From contig JH720296.1 in NCBI GenBank assembly GCA_000231825.2, forward strand, positions 1,191,666-1,255,665: a DNA stretch of 64,000 nt, written 5' to 3'. The notes under the pieces were generated by a model. It saw nothing but the letters and a program-made list of their open reading frames with translations, was not told the DNA's origin and did not search any database. This DNA comes from Tetrahymena elliotti 4EA (taxonomy: Eukaryota; Ciliophora; Oligohymenophorea; Hymenostomatida; Tetrahymenidae). Made by a program: the position numbers and the translations under genes. Position 1 is the stretch's first letter. The number at the start of each line of letters is the position of its first letter. Below, piece after piece: positions 50,301-63,318 of this stretch.

Positions 50301-50728
50301 AAGAAGCCCAGAGAAAAATTGTCTCAAGCGAAAAAGGTTTAATTTCAAATCACTTTTCTGCACTGTAATAAAGAAGGAGCATAGCAAATTTGGGAGATAA
50401 ATTACATTAAATTTAGAAATTTAATGAAAATAATAACAACAACAGCTCTTAAAAATTATTGAAAAAAACATCTTTTGGCTAAATATCTGATTCAAACAAA
50501 AATCTTGAGCAGCTGATGAATAATATCAACCATTTTAAAATTTCATATAAAAATGATAAAGGCTTTTTTAGTAAATAGATTAATGAATTGTAGTAAAAAA
50601 TGTAGTAGCAATAAGAAAGACTTACTAACTAACCTTTAGAGTCCTTAAGATTATGTTTGGAAGGAGTTAATTCTCTATCAATTAAACCTTACTTCTTCGA
50701 TAGAAAATAAATTAAAAAAATTACCTGA
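47347..50728 (+). CDS. Large coiled-coil, Gln/Ser-rich protein of unknown function
   Basis: Two exons, 47347-48664 and 48735-50728 (70-nt intron splitting a Gly codon), encode 1103 residues. The N-terminal about 100 residues are acidic (EEEDEDEGTYPP). Several coiled-coil blocks follow (ARKKHLEQIKLKQLEQ; KRDELEEYRKKAKKIT; NNLAIQQARRARANLK), then a long Ser/Asn/Gln/Lys-rich C-terminal half without a recognised domain. No signal peptide or membrane helix. Such proteins in ciliates are often cytoskeletal or basal-body components, but nothing here proves it. The next gene downstream is also coiled-coil, without obvious sequence identity. Confidence 0.75.
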
Positions 50729-51504
50729 TTTTAAAATATAAATTTAGTCTATTTAAATATCATAACAGAATTTATCTCAAAAATAAAGCATAAGAAAATT
50801 TTATCTAAAATATTTTAAAGGACAAAACCTCTTTTACAACATTATAATTTAACAATTGAATTTAAATAGAAATATAATATCAATCTATCTACAAAATAAA
50901 AAATCTATAAAACATTTATCTAAAACATTCTAAACCAAAAAAAACTTCTTTTTAAAATATTATGTGTTAACAAATATTTTCATTTTAAAAAGCTATCAAA
51001 CAAAATATTATTAATTTCAATATTTACCATTTAGTTATGTAAATTTATAGTCACTAAATAAAATTATGCTTTCAATTTAATAATATTTTATGAGAAATTA
51101 AAAACAAATTAAAAATCTAATTCAAAAAGATAATGATGAAAGTATGAATAATAATAGTGAGATTTAGTATTTTTATGATATAAATATTAAAACTTTTTTA
51201 ATTTTTCAAATAAAATTTTGTTAAACATAGACAAACAAAAGGATAAATTAAATATTAAGTAATAAATATGAATGATGAATAGGTATTTTATTAATATTTA
51301 TGTTTTAGTCAAAACAATTAAAGATTTTTAGAGATTTTTAGATTTTTATTGGCATACAAATAAATATTGAGTAGATGGAATATATTCAAAGTTTTATTTT
51401 ATACCTAATCAATTATTTGCCATTGAATCAATAAATTATAATCAGAATTCTGATTAATTAAATATGTAAATTTAATAAATTAATAAACAGTAATATTTAT
51501 TCAA
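50729..51504. other. Intergenic spacer
   Basis: About 0.78 kb AT-rich spacer between two co-oriented coiled-coil genes. No gene, RNA or repeat recognised. Confidence 0.6.
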
Positions 51505-53879
51505 ATGAGTTTATCTTCTCATAGATCTTAAGCAAAAATTAAATTAGTTATATTTGACAAAGAAGGATACTTAACAGATGAAGTTATTTAGATTTGTAAG
51601 GATATAGGTATTGATGAGCAAGACTTGTATGAAAGAAATATTGAAGACTTTAAAGAAGCAGGTTCGGAAGATGGATCAATTACAAAGATTTAATAGATGA
51701 GATTTTAGCATTATGAAAAAAGAAGGCAAAGTAAACATTTCATTTATTTAAAAATACTTCATTTTAAACTATTTTTTCAGTAAAAATAAATGCAATTAAA
51801 GAAACCATGAAATTGATTAGAGAAATGGAACTTGAAAAGTAAAAAGCAGCAGAATAAGCCATAAAGCAAGCTACTCAAATGACTGTTTTGGATATAAAAT
51901 AGAATAAGAATAAAGAGATCAAGCTATAATAAATTATTAATTAGATGGAGAAGGAATAGCTCTTTGGATATTAAGATCAAAATGATAGTAAAAGATATAA
52001 TACTTAAAGTAATTAAGTTATTGAAGATGGCTATAATCCTAAAGAAGCTAACTAAAAATAGTTGAATATGCATAACAATAAATCATTTCATTTGTAATCT
52101 GGTTTTGGTGTTTAAAGTAATAGCAAAGAGCGTAGTTCTAAAAAAAATAATTCCTACAGTTTAGTCAAAAATGGATATCAAGAAGATTAGTTCAATTAGA
52201 AATATGCAAATAATTCAAACAATTTATCTATTCTGAGTGATGCATAAAATATAACTTTAGGAAGTAAATCTGTAGTTCTCTAAAGAGCCGGAAGTCGTAG
52301 GCACAATTTTACATAAGCAGACTAAGAAGAGGAATACAAGTCTAAATACAATACCCTTGAATAGTAAAATTCTAAATAAAAATTAAGAAATCTTACAGCA
52401 TCAATATCTCCTTATAGTAAAGATGCACCTCTATTAAATAAAACATTGCCTCACTAAAATGTAAATGCAGTAGTAGAAAACCTTGACTATGAAGTTAAAT
52501 TAAAGTTAGTTAGAAAGCTGATGAGAATGGAAAGAAATGATGAAATTAAAAAAGAAGTTGCTAAGCAGAAAGAAGAAGCTGAAAATCAAATAAAAGTAAA
52601 AATACCAAAAAATTTTAAGAAAAAGAATCTATTTTTAGGAAAAAATCTTTATTTATTTATTTATTTATAGGAAGAGTTAGAGTAAAAAGAATAGGCATTT
52701 GCATAAAATCATGCTAAAATTTTAAAGTAGAAAGAAGAGGTGCTCAAGAAAAAAATGTAAGATTAAAAAGCACATCAAATACTTGTAAGAACCCAAGTGA
52801 AAGCAAGATAGAAAGAACAAGAAAAAGAAAGGATAAAAATAAAGTAATAACAGATGAAAGAAATAGAGTTAAGAATGCAAATTGAATAATAAAAGCTAGA
52901 AGAAGAAGAGAAATAAAGCTTCTTAAGATACCTTGAAAGAAATGAAGAAAAGAGATAAATTGAAGAGTTCAAGAAACTCAAACATGAACAATAATTATAA
53001 AAAGCAATGTAATTCATGCAAGACATAGAAAAAGAATAATAAGCAAAATAATAAAAACATAACTATATTTTATCATAAAAATAAAAAGAAATCTCTAAAA
53101 AAATAGAACAAGTAAGTTTGTTTAAAAATATGATTTTAAATATTGAAACAAAAATTGAAAATAAAGAGATAAAATAGGGCTAAGTCTAACATAATTATGA
53201 GAGAGCAAGAGATATAAGCAAACAAATCTCATACTATTTAAAAAATAATTCAAAGCATATAATCTAATGTAAGATTTTATTAAATTACATACCACTTTTT
53301 ATTTACATATCTATTATCTTAAAATTAACTAACTCTAAAGAGTGTAACCAATCATGAAAGAAAAAGAATTACCAGTCTTTACTAAGCTTCCAAGATGAAT
53401 GATATCAAAAGTAAAAAAGAAGAATTTGAAAGAGAATAAAGCATAAAGTTGTTAGATAAAGTCAAATAGTATGATATTAAAGTCAAGTAAGCAGAGTAGT
53501 TTAAAAATCAAGTATTTAGTGAAAATTCAGCCTAAAAGAAAGAGTAATTCTAGTTAAAAAGAGAAGGTGTTCTAGAAAATTTGGCAATAAAGGATTACTA
53601 ATGGGTATGATATATTTATTTGAAGTTGATTTGGTTTATCTAATTTATTGATTAATTAAAGGAACTTTAAAGATAAAAAGAAATGGATAAGTATAAGCAA
53701 AAGATAGAAATGGCAAAAATTAATAAAAATATAAAAGAAGAAATCAATGTAAATTTGTTTATTTCAGCTTCTCAATTCATTCATAATCTAAAACTATTTA
53801 TAATTGTTTAAATTAGTTTCTTACATAATAAGGAGTTAAAGACATGTACAATATTTTAAAAAAGTAGAAGGAAGTTTGA
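51505..53879 (+). CDS. Coiled-coil protein of unknown function, seven exons
   Basis: Exons 51505-51730, 51781-52595, 52671-53111, 53167-53268, 53341-53604, 53662-53748 and 53817-53879 sum to 666 codons (665 aa) with every phase closing. The N-terminus (KIKLVIFDKEGYLTDEVIQIC) is a small alpha/beta-like segment, followed by Ser/Asn-rich linker. From about residue 330 almost the whole protein is Lys/Glu/Gln coiled coil (KEQEKERIKIKQQQMKEIEL; KKEEFEREQSIKLL), ending MYNILKKQKEV. The architecture resembles axonemal or basal-body coiled-coil proteins; no named family is assigned. Exon 4 must use the second acceptor (53166), because the first frame leads to an early TGA. Confidence 0.78.
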
Positions 53880-54548
53880 GTTTATATATAAAATTTAATC
53901 AATAAATCTATATTAATATTATATTTTTTCCAGCAGATAGAGTGTATATATGTTTATTTATTATTTTTAGTAAAGTAAAATTTTCCAAAAATTTATCTTC
54001 ACTTTTAAAATAAAAAAGCACTAATTAACTCAATATATTTTTTTAATTTAAATATCTATTTAAACTAAATTTTTTAAAATGATTAAAAGTAATAATGTTT
54101 GTTGAATAAATTAAAAAAAAACCCAATTTTTTTTAAAAAGGAAAAAAAAAGTAAATTCTAAAAACTTTTTAAAGTTTAAAATATTTAAATTTTCACTCAT
54201 TGTTAAATGATTCTTTTTATGGTCAAGTCAATTAAATATGAAAATTACCAAACTGAAAATCAATTTATTTCTTAACAGTACAATACTTTAAATTTATAAT
54301 AAATTTTTCAGTACTCCTAAATGAAATATGTAACAAGTCTTAATTTTTTAAAGATAGTTAAAAATATTATATTTAAATTAAAGGATTGATTGACTTGAAT
54401 AATTAAAAGTTTACTCCTTATTTTTAATTTGAATTTGACAAATATAAAAATACACTCTTAATGACTCTTCTATTAACTTACTTAATTATTAATTATTATT
54501 TACAATGTTTTATATTTTTTAAAAGAAAATCTTCTAATTTAAATTTAT
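53880..54548. other. Convergent intergenic region
   Basis: About 0.67 kb between the 3' ends of the coiled-coil gene (plus) and the STPG-repeat gene (minus). AT-rich, nothing recognised. Confidence 0.6.
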
Positions 54549-56521
54549 TCAAATTGTAGGTTTGTTTGGCATAAGATACTTTGGCACATCTGCAAATTTA
54601 GGCGGTAAATTATATTGACCTGGACCTGGTGTAACGAATTTAGAGTCTTAACCTCTTTGTGATTTTTAAAAAGTATATTTAGGAGTTTTGAATTTTTATG
54701 CTTCATAATTTCTATAATCAGCTGGACCTGGGATCTTAGATTTTTCCTTTAAGTTTGCTAAATCGACTCTATCAGACTTTGAAGTGCTTATTTAAAATTT
54801 AATATTATGAAAAAAATAATGTTTATTTAAACTCATTTACGTATATGCTCCTTTTTTTGATAAAACTGCATTATAATTTGGATTATAAGATTAAGGGCCT
54901 GGAGCATCATTGTATGAATAATCGTAATTTCTAGATCCGATAGTAGCCTTTATTATATGGATTGAAATGATATTTAATTAAAAATTTTATTATTATAGAA
55001 TTTACTCCTCTTTTAGTATTCCAAATGTCTTTTGTGAAATAGTGCTAAGGACCTTTTTAAATATGTTAAATGAGTTTTATCAAAGACTTTAATTTTTTAT
55101 TTACCTGGTGCTTCGCTGCTCCCTAAAGGTATTCTTTAAGATGATCCTATTGTAAATTTAGGATTATTTTTCAGCTTAAATTATTCTGAACCTAATATCC
55201 TTTTGATATTTTTAATATATATTGAGATTTTAATATATGTTTTATATTACTCATAATGTTAAGGTCCTGGAGTATTATTGTTTGCTAAAGATTTTCTTTA
55301 ATCTTTTCCAAAAGATCCAAATTTAGCTTTTCCAGAAAGGATATCTTTAATATTATAAGCTCCTACACCAGGTGAATCATCTCTTTTTTCATGTTCATTT
55401 TTTTTGGGTATAAAACCTCCTTTGGAAGAGAGCATTGTTTTGTTCAAATTATATTGCTTTTTATCAATTTATTATTTATTATATAAATAGCATTTAAATA
55501 TTTCTTACTCCAACTCCTGGAGTAGTTCTACCACCTCCATCTAACTAAGATCTATCTTAAGACCCAATTGAAAACTGTGGAGATTTCCTCTAAATTTCTA
55601 AAGCAGATTAACTTATATTATATTTCCCGGGTCCTGGACTCTCTTTATTATATACTAAATCTTCTCTCTTTTGGCTTCCCATCCTGTTTTTTAATTATTT
55701 AAACAAAATAAGTTGTTAAAATAAAATATAGCAATTTGCAATTTAGATATTATTTTTAGAAGATATTACTTTGCATAACTAGGTCCATTTAATGTAGTTT
55801 TATTTATTTCATAATAACCTGGTCCAGGAGATTCAAAAGATTTATTTAATTTATCTGATTTAGTTGGTGAGTCGCTTCTGTCACCTTTAGGAATACTTGC
55901 ATAAATAAATTGATAGAATATATAAGTTAAAATTTTCTAAACCATTTAATTTTTAAGTTATAGAATGTTTTAATTTTTTTACCTAAAAGCGGGCGCGTTT
56001 TTTTAAAAGCTTTTTGGACTGTAATTAGCAGGACCTGGAATTTTTTACTTTTCTCTTTCTTCAAAATCAATATTTCTTTTTTCTCCAATGTGGTACTTTG
56101 GGCCATCATTACCCTTTTAATAATATTTTTTTTTTCAAATTATAATCCAAAATGATTGAATTTATATATTTTAGCTATCATTAATATAGAAAAAATTACT
56201 AAAAGACTAGGTAATTTGTAAGTTCCTGGGCTTGGAGCTTCACTTTTAACAAGATCTTAACGTCCACTTTATCCTATACTATTTAGTTTTTGTAAAAATT
56301 ACTTTAATTTGCTGTTTTTTTTAGATCAATTTACCTATATTATGGTGGTTGGTTATGAACTACCTTTACTTAATTATCAGTTTTATATTATCCAGGACCA
56401 GGAACTCCTTCTGTGCTTCCTAAATTACCTATTATTAAAATATGTTTATTCCCTATTATCTCTATTTAATAAGTATAGTAATACTTCTTTTGGCTTAAGG
56501 TATTGACCAAGCTGATACCAT
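54549..56521 (-). CDS. SHIPPO/STPG (sperm-tail PG-rich) repeat protein
   Basis: Eleven exons: 56521-56485, 56428-56335, 56278-56200, 56113-55983, 55895-55770, 55683-55509, 55456-55251, 55199-55105, 55052-55006, 54947-54841 and 54786-54549, total 444 aa, all phases closing. About twelve PG motifs of the form PGPGxY recur every 30-45 residues (VPGPGQY, IPGPANY, SPGPGYY, SPGPGKY, TPGVGQY, TPGPQHY, IPGPADY, TPGPGQY), alternating with IGxxxR segments (FSIGSQDR, TIGSRNY). This is the H-SHIPPO/STPG family (ODF3/CIMAP-like), whose members line microtubules of cilia and flagella, several as inner-lumen proteins of the doublets. Introns often cut inside or beside PG motifs, consistent with repeat growth. 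Confidence 0.92.
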
Positions 56522-57628
56522 TTATTAAATAACTAAAAAATAGTAAGAATTTTATTTTTTATAGAGAATGCAATTCTAAAATCTTAAGAAATAAATAATA
56601 ATTAACAGCTATCACTTAATTAAATTATAAATTAGTAAAACTTATCCATTCATTCTTAATAAATACTTTTATAAATATGCTTATTTAATTAGATTATCAT
56701 ACCTTTATGAGAAAATGATTAGCTAATTATTATGATAAAATATAACACTTTAATTCAACTAATTAATATAAAATTTTTAAAAACCATTAAAATGTGTACT
56801 AAAAAAAGGATTTATGTTAATTTTATTTAGTGAAATACGTTTAAACAATAAAAAACTTAATGTAATATATCATTTCAGATTAAAATATCTTTAAAAAAAC
56901 TTAGCATGGTAAAGCTGTATTTGAAAAAATTTTGAAATAAAGAAATATAAAGAGAGTTAATAATATTTTCTACCTTGAACAACATATTAAAAAAATATTT
57001 AAAGTATTTTTCAAAAGAAACTTATTCAAAGAAATGCTTTAGAAATACTAAACATTGTATTTATTTTAATATTTATGATATTTCTTTAATAATATTTATC
57101 CCAATTTTTGTGCTAAAATATTTTAAAAACAATACATATTTTAATCTGTTAGTTCTTTGATAATTTAAAATTTGATGAAAATGATGAAAATAAGAATGTT
57201 AAAATATTTAAAATTCTACCAGATTTGAAAAAAACAAATTTAAAATTAGGGATTTTTTTATTTAGTATTGCTTACTTTAGAAAAATTTGTTTTTTATTTA
57301 ACATTTTTTTATGATTTTATCTGTGTTTTTACTTTTGGGTCCACAGGTAAAAAAGGTTTTGTAAGTTAGATTTTTGATGATTAGGAATTTGGTAATAAAT
57401 TAACTATGAAGAAAATAAGAAAATAAAAAGATATAAATATTTACTAATGAATATATCCTAAAATTTATTTAGATTATTTTTATATTTATATTTAATATAA
57501 CTTAATTTTGTTGTATTGTTTATTTGTAGATTTCATTAATTATTATTTATTTTTATTATTTATATATCAATCAATAGTTGGATAATAGATCAACTGACCT
57601 AATATCTTATTTTAAACATATCTATTTT
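56522..57628. other. Intergenic spacer
   Basis: About 1.1 kb between two minus-strand genes, with the STPG-gene promoter at its left end. AT-rich, no gene, RNA or ordered repeat seen. Confidence 0.6.
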
Positions 57629-59862
57629 TCAATTTAAATTCATCTTAGCTAAATAAGCATTTAATTCAGATTCTTTTATCTTAGGAATTTTGCTTAAATC
57701 TTCATTTTCTAAATCTTCCTTTTCTTTTTCATTTTCTTCTTCATCATTTAAAGCAGGCTTGAAAATGTGGAAACCATCAGCAGCTGTACTAACAATCATT
57801 TCATAATATTTAGGATGGTATCTTAATTCTTTCATATCTTATTAACCTATAATTTAATAGAATATTTTTAATTTAAAAATACTTTGAATAATTATAATAT
57901 ATTACCTTAATGAACAAACATAAGTTAATCTGGAATTTCTTCACCAAAATCTTCAACGTTTTCATCATTTTCGACTGAGAAATCCCAAATAGTAAGTCTG
58001 TTATCAGCAGAAGTAACTGATAATACAGATTCTTCATTAGGTTACCATTATATAGATGTAATAGGTTCTTAGTGATATTAGATTTCTGTGAATGCATTAT
58101 CGGGATAACGTAAATCCCAAACCTTGAAACAACCATCATCTGCTCCTGAAGCTATAAGGAAAGGATTCTTTTAATTCCATGAAATGACATTTACATCACA
58201 GTCATGGGCCTTGACAAGTAACTATGACTACTTTTTATTTCCTACTCTTAAATCAACTACTCTAACTGTGCCGTCAGTAGAACCTAAATTTTTTATATTC
58301 AATATTTAGCTTCTTATAATTTTACTAATAAAATAATTTTATTACATGAGGCAAGACTGTATTCTTCTACAGGAGAGAATTAAAGATCTTCAACAGAACC
58401 TTCGTGGTAAACATAAGGGTGCTAATCTCTTTCCCAATCGTTGAAAGCGAAGTTCTTAGCATTATAGATAAATATTTTACCATCACAACTACCTGAAGCT
58501 AATCTACCAGGCTTGATTGGAGACCAGTCAAGAGCAAAACCTTCTACTTAATTGTGGAAAACTTTGGTAAAAACTTTATCTTTAGGATTATTTTTTGGCT
58601 TTGAACCAAGAACTTTAGGATCCCATTAGTTAAGAATATCATAACGAGAAGATAAATCAGCAATAGTAACATCTCCATTTTCTGTCCAATATGCAACAAG
58701 AGGAGAGTTTTGCATAGCTCTAATACGGTTGACAGGGTCTTTAATTTAAACGCTTTGTAAGGCAAGTTCAGGTTCATCATCATTATTTATATCATCTTCA
58801 TCATCATCTTAGTAATCAGAATCGTCATCATATTTTGTCTTATGTAACTTAGCCCATCTCATCAAATAAATGAAGTTTTATTATTTACTTTGAGTTCCTG
58901 CAACAACATAAACATCATAAGGATACTTTTTCATTTCTTAGAAACCAGGATTATTAATATTATGGGGTTCTCCAGTGATAAAGTCACAAGATAAGCATGG
59001 CCTATTATAATATTATGAAAAAATCTTTATAAATTTATTAAAAACATGCTGTGCTATATTCTCTCAATAAAAACAATTATTTTTCTCCATTTAGAGATGC
59101 TTTGGCTAAAACATTTGCTTTTACTCAAAATAGATTATTAGTTATTGAAATAAGAAGATTCATATTTATTAAAGTAGTTAATTTTATTTACCATTCAGTG
59201 TTAGCTCTATGAAGCATTTCGTAGGCCTTGTTATCGAAATCGAGAATTTCATCTTCTTCCAAATTCTTTTCAGTACCCATGAAAGGCTTTTACTGAACAT
59301 CAATAACTTCTACTTTTTAGTTTTTATTTTTCTTAATTCTCTTCTTTGCATTAATATCTTGCTTTTCTTCTTCATTACCCATTTCTTCGTTCTCATCATC
59401 ATCATCTGCTTCATCATCTTCCCATTCTTCATCATCTTCTTTGAAGTTACCTTCCATAATCTTTTTGTAGGTCTTTTCATCAACGTATTCATCATCTAAT
59501 AATGAAAAGAAAAATAATTATTTTTGTAATTCCAAATTGAAAACAATTTTGTAAAAAGTAGATAGATTTGTATCACATATGAAATAAGCTCTACATATTG
59601 ATGATGATATTTTATTTTCATAAAAAATTTGAAAAAATTCAGAAAAATATTAATTACCAATATCATCTTCACAATCTTCAAATTCTAATTCAGATCCTTC
59701 TTCTTCATCAAAATTTTCATTTTTTTCAAACTAGTCAACTACTCCTTGATCAGCTTTCTTCTTGTTAGGGTTCTTTTTCAAGTTTTGTTCTTTAATATTA
59801 AGTGCTACATCTTCAGCAGTTTCAAGCTTTCTCTTTTAACCTATTTTTTTCTCTTAACTCAT
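57629..59862 (-). CDS. GRWD1: GRWD1/Rrb1-like WD40 ribosome-assembly chaperone
   Basis: Five exons, 59862-59658, 59495-59192, 59001-58346, 58283-57906 and 57846-57629, give 586 aa with closing phases. The N-terminus is basic then strongly Asp/Glu-rich (EEWEDDEADDDDE). The family's entry motif (AYEMLHRANTEWPCLSCDF) and VYVVAGTQ follow, then an acidic insert. WD40 blades include FALDWSPIKPGRLASGSCDG, SVEDLQFSPVEEYSLASCST, ISWNQKNPFLIASGADDG and SIQWQPNEESVLSV, ending MFVHQGQQDMKELRYHP and FHIFKP. This order is that of GRWD1/Rrb1, a nuclear chaperone for ribosomal protein uL3 (Rpl3) in 60S assembly. It is longer than human GRWD1 (446 aa) mainly in acidic stretches and the C-terminal tail. Confidence 0.92.
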
Positions 59863-60712
59863 TTGCTTACTATATAAACTATTAGGATTTGTTAGTAATG
59901 TTTTATAATGTTGTTATAATTGATTTATTTAAATCTACTATTAGAAAAAAAACAAAATTCTTTCTGTTAAGTAATATTTATATTTAATTTTTACTTTTTT
60001 AATATTTTGATAGCTATTATCTTTTTTAGACTAATTTAATTGATTTTTGGCCCCTAAAACTTGATTTATTATTCTCGAGTATTAATAGCAATAATTTTGA
60101 TCAAATTTATTACTTTTTCTACTAATGATAGAACTAATCTTCAATATATTTACATCTTAAAATAATTCATTTTTTATCAGTAGAAATATTTTTTGTAGGC
60201 AATCAATCATACATATTTTTAAGTTAAAAATATTTATTTATTATTTTTTCATTTATTCCAAAACTAAAAGAATTAATTTAAAACAATCCTTCAATATTTA
60301 ATTTATAAACAAATTATTTTGTAAAATTAAATCGCTCATTCAAATAAACACAAAAATATAAATTTTATTAAATTTGTTTTTTAATGAATTATCCTTATAA
60401 TGTGTGAAAATAAAAAAATTTATAATTTCAAAATTATAGGTAAATAATAAAAATTTCCTTTTTTACTTGTTTATTCTCAAAAATATTTTTCAAATTCAAT
60501 TTTAAAATGCTAAAAATATCTTTAATATTTGTGACGAAAAAAATTAAAATTGAAAAACACTTTCTCACTAAATAACTTTTAGTCTAACTGAAGTAAGTAG
60601 GAAAAAAAGTAATATTATTTTGATGAAAGATTAAATGAAAATATCAATATTCTAATGATAAATAATAGAAAATATGAATTTAAAATAAAATTAAAAATGA
60701 GAATAGAATATT
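59863..60712. other. Intergenic spacer
   Basis: About 0.85 kb between two minus-strand genes; presumed promoter of the GRWD1-like gene. AT-rich, nothing else recognised. Confidence 0.6.
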
Positions 60713-61862
60713 TCATTAATGATAAGTTTTTAGAGTTTATAGATTGTTTGAGCTTGAAGATTTATTGATATATTTATCATTAACTAATTATTTTAGAGGG
60801 AAGTATGATGTGTTTTTATTTATTTTGGTATTATAATTCACTAAATCTTCTATTTAATCTTCCGAGTTTTAAGAAGTGTTGTGAGGGCTTCTGTAGCCAA
60901 AGGAATATAGATTTTACAAAACTTAGGCTTTTGCATTATTGGTCTAATAATCTTACTTTTATTATTACTTTTTAGGAGTATATTTTTTATTTTAAGATGT
61001 GCTTGATTTATAAGAATCTTTTTTTGATTTCTCTCTATACTTATAAACATTTTCATCATGAAAATCATTTTTATTTTAAAAAAAATGAGCATTTTATTCA
61101 CTATTTTCATATCTTAGGTTACTTATTTCTTTTGATAATCTATCTAAATTCTCTTTATTCATTAATTGAGAAAGAATTATTTTTGGGTCTTTAAGCTTGT
61201 TTTTATCTTTATTTTTTGAAGGAGTTCTTATTCTCTCCTCTTTATCATATTTATTTATTTTATTTTAATCATTTCTACCTCTGCTTATCTTTTATTTTAA
61301 TTCAGTATTTTCTTTTTTTATTCTTTGAAATTGTTCCTCTAAAGTGCGCTCATCATAGAGCTTATTCGCATCAACATACTTCTTTTTTTCTGAATTAACT
61401 AAAGCTTCTTTTAGCTTTTGTTGTTAACTTACTAGCTTTTCTATAGTACTATTATAGTTATTAAAAATCCTCTCAGTGTCTGTTTCATCATTTTAAATGT
61501 ATTCCAAAACCATTTATTTTAATCTTCGATATTTAATTTATAGTTTTTCATTCTCAAATAATATATCTTTGTTAATATGTATTTATGTTCTTAACTCTTC
61601 AACTAATTTTTCCACTTGATTCTATAATTATTAGATAGTTTGCATTTTTGTATCTTAATAATAACTTGTATTTAATTTTTCATATGTTCTGTCATGCAAC
61701 TAATCTAAAAGCCTAGTTTAGTATTTAGATGAATAAAATTTATGAGAATTTGAAGCTCCTCTATTAATTAAAGACTCATCTTAATTTAAGTAATCTTGGT
61801 AATAACTAGGCTTAGAAATATTGAGATTGGAGCCACTACTTTCACTGTTTAAAATATTCATA
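60713..61862 (-). CDS. Coiled-coil protein of unknown function
   Basis: A main open frame from 61794 to TGA at 60713-60715 encodes a hydrophilic protein with coiled coil around residues 70-200 (QQLQNQVEKLVEELRTQI; LEEQFQRIKKENTELKQKI) and a Ser/Asn/Lys-rich tail. The likely start, ATG at 61862, is in another frame. A 46-nt intron 61840-61795 (A|GTAGTG ... CCAAG|AT) restores phase and gives 367 codons. Without it the MNILNSESSGSN start would need a one-base frameshift. No family is recognised; coiled-coil proteins of this kind are common at ciliate basal bodies, which is only a guess here. Confidence 0.65.
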
Positions 61863-63318
61863 TTTATTAAGTTTATATCAGTTTTAATAGAACTAATTTT
61901 AATTCCTACTTTAGATTTCAAATCAATCTATTAAACTATTTTCTGTTATTTTATTAACGGAATCTAGCTTTTGATTCGTTTTATTATAAATATTTCAAAT
62001 ATATGATTTAAATTTTAAATTTTTTATGAAATATTTTTTTTGATTTCCATTAATTAATAGTCTCTCTCTCTCTCTCTCTTTTAAAACGGCAATATTTATT
62101 TTTGGAATGTAAAAAATACCTTAAGCATTTTTCATTTAAAGTAAATGCTAAGCTCTTTTAATTTTAATTATTTCTTTTATATTCAATTCTGAAATGCCAG
62201 ATAGTTCTTTGAAGTTAATAGAAAAAATAGATTGTTGAATGATTTTAACATTTCAATTTAAATACTCATAGAGTTTTCTTCATTTCTTTGGTTAAAACTG
62301 AAAATAATAAAATAACAATTACTCAAATAAAATAATTAATTTAATTTTTACTTTTTTTTTCTTGAAAATCTATGAATTTTTAGAGATAATAAAATAGATT
62401 TAGAGGTGTAATTATTCTATAAGTCATTATAAAATTAAGATTACATGCTTTTTAAAACTCTAAAAAAAGCAGTTAAATATTAATAAATTATTCAGTAATT
62501 AAAAAATAGAAATAATTTTTATTAAATGTATTATTTTTTTATTTTTAGAAAATTTAAAATTTACTCTAATATGAAAAATGGATTGATGGGTATAATAATT
62601 AAAAGTATATTTCCCTTATTTATTTAAAAGCAAAGAAATATTTAATAACAAAATAATAGAAGAAAATTAAATTAGCTGCAGTGATCAATAATAATTTTAC
62701 CATTACTACTTTTACAAATTTGGTAAAGACTTAGTTGTTTCCTTTTATTATGGAAAAAATGGTTTATTTATTTGTAGACTTTTTAAAAACTCTTCCTTAC
62801 ACTAAGTATTTGGTGTAAAAGGTTTAGAATATTTTATATTTGGAGAGAAATACTAATTAATAATAGTTGAGGTTTTTTTATTTACAAATTTAGAAATGTA
62901 ATAGCTGAAGAAGTCAAGTAAAAAGTTATTTATCAAATTAAGATTGTGGATCATTAATTATTTGGATGGTTTACATAATTCAATAAAAAATCTTTCATTC
63001 AGCTCTTTTTAAAAAATAAGTGAATAAAATTAGTAGTCTCAACCAGCCAGCAAATAACTAAGTTATGTGCAACTTAACAAAGAAAAGAATTGAAATTTAT
63101 TGATTTATTTTATCTTTTATTTTAGAACATTAATATCACAAAAATAAAGATAGGATAACTAATATTAAAACAACACTATAAAAATAATTAATTTTAATAA
63201 GAAAAGATAGATTTGCATTGTAGAGATAAATAATATATTCTGTTATAAAGAACAACGATAGCAGCATAATTGATAAATTTAGTTAATTCCTTCAGGAAGA
63301 GAGCAAAATTAGATAGAA
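61863..63318. other. Divergent intergenic region
   Basis: About 1.46 kb between the coiled-coil gene (minus) and the last gene (plus), containing both promoters. AT-rich. The only distinct element is a TC microsatellite near 62061-62079. Confidence 0.6.
62061..62079 (+). repeat. (TC)n microsatellite
   Basis: Nine to ten uninterrupted TC units followed by a T run, the only pure dinucleotide tract of this type noticed. About 200 bp upstream of the coiled-coil gene start. Confidence 0.9.

Noticed and set aside
58868..58889. Possible intron in the GRWD1-like gene at CAA|GTAAAT
   Set aside because: Reading straight through keeps frame and gives AGTQSKQQNFIYLMR, which aligns with the AGTQ...RLMMLR region of GRWD1; no phase-compatible acceptor follows.
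59310..59499. Met/Lys-rich minus and hydrophobic plus open frames
   Set aside because: Frame-shifted readings of the acidic GRWD1 exon 2.
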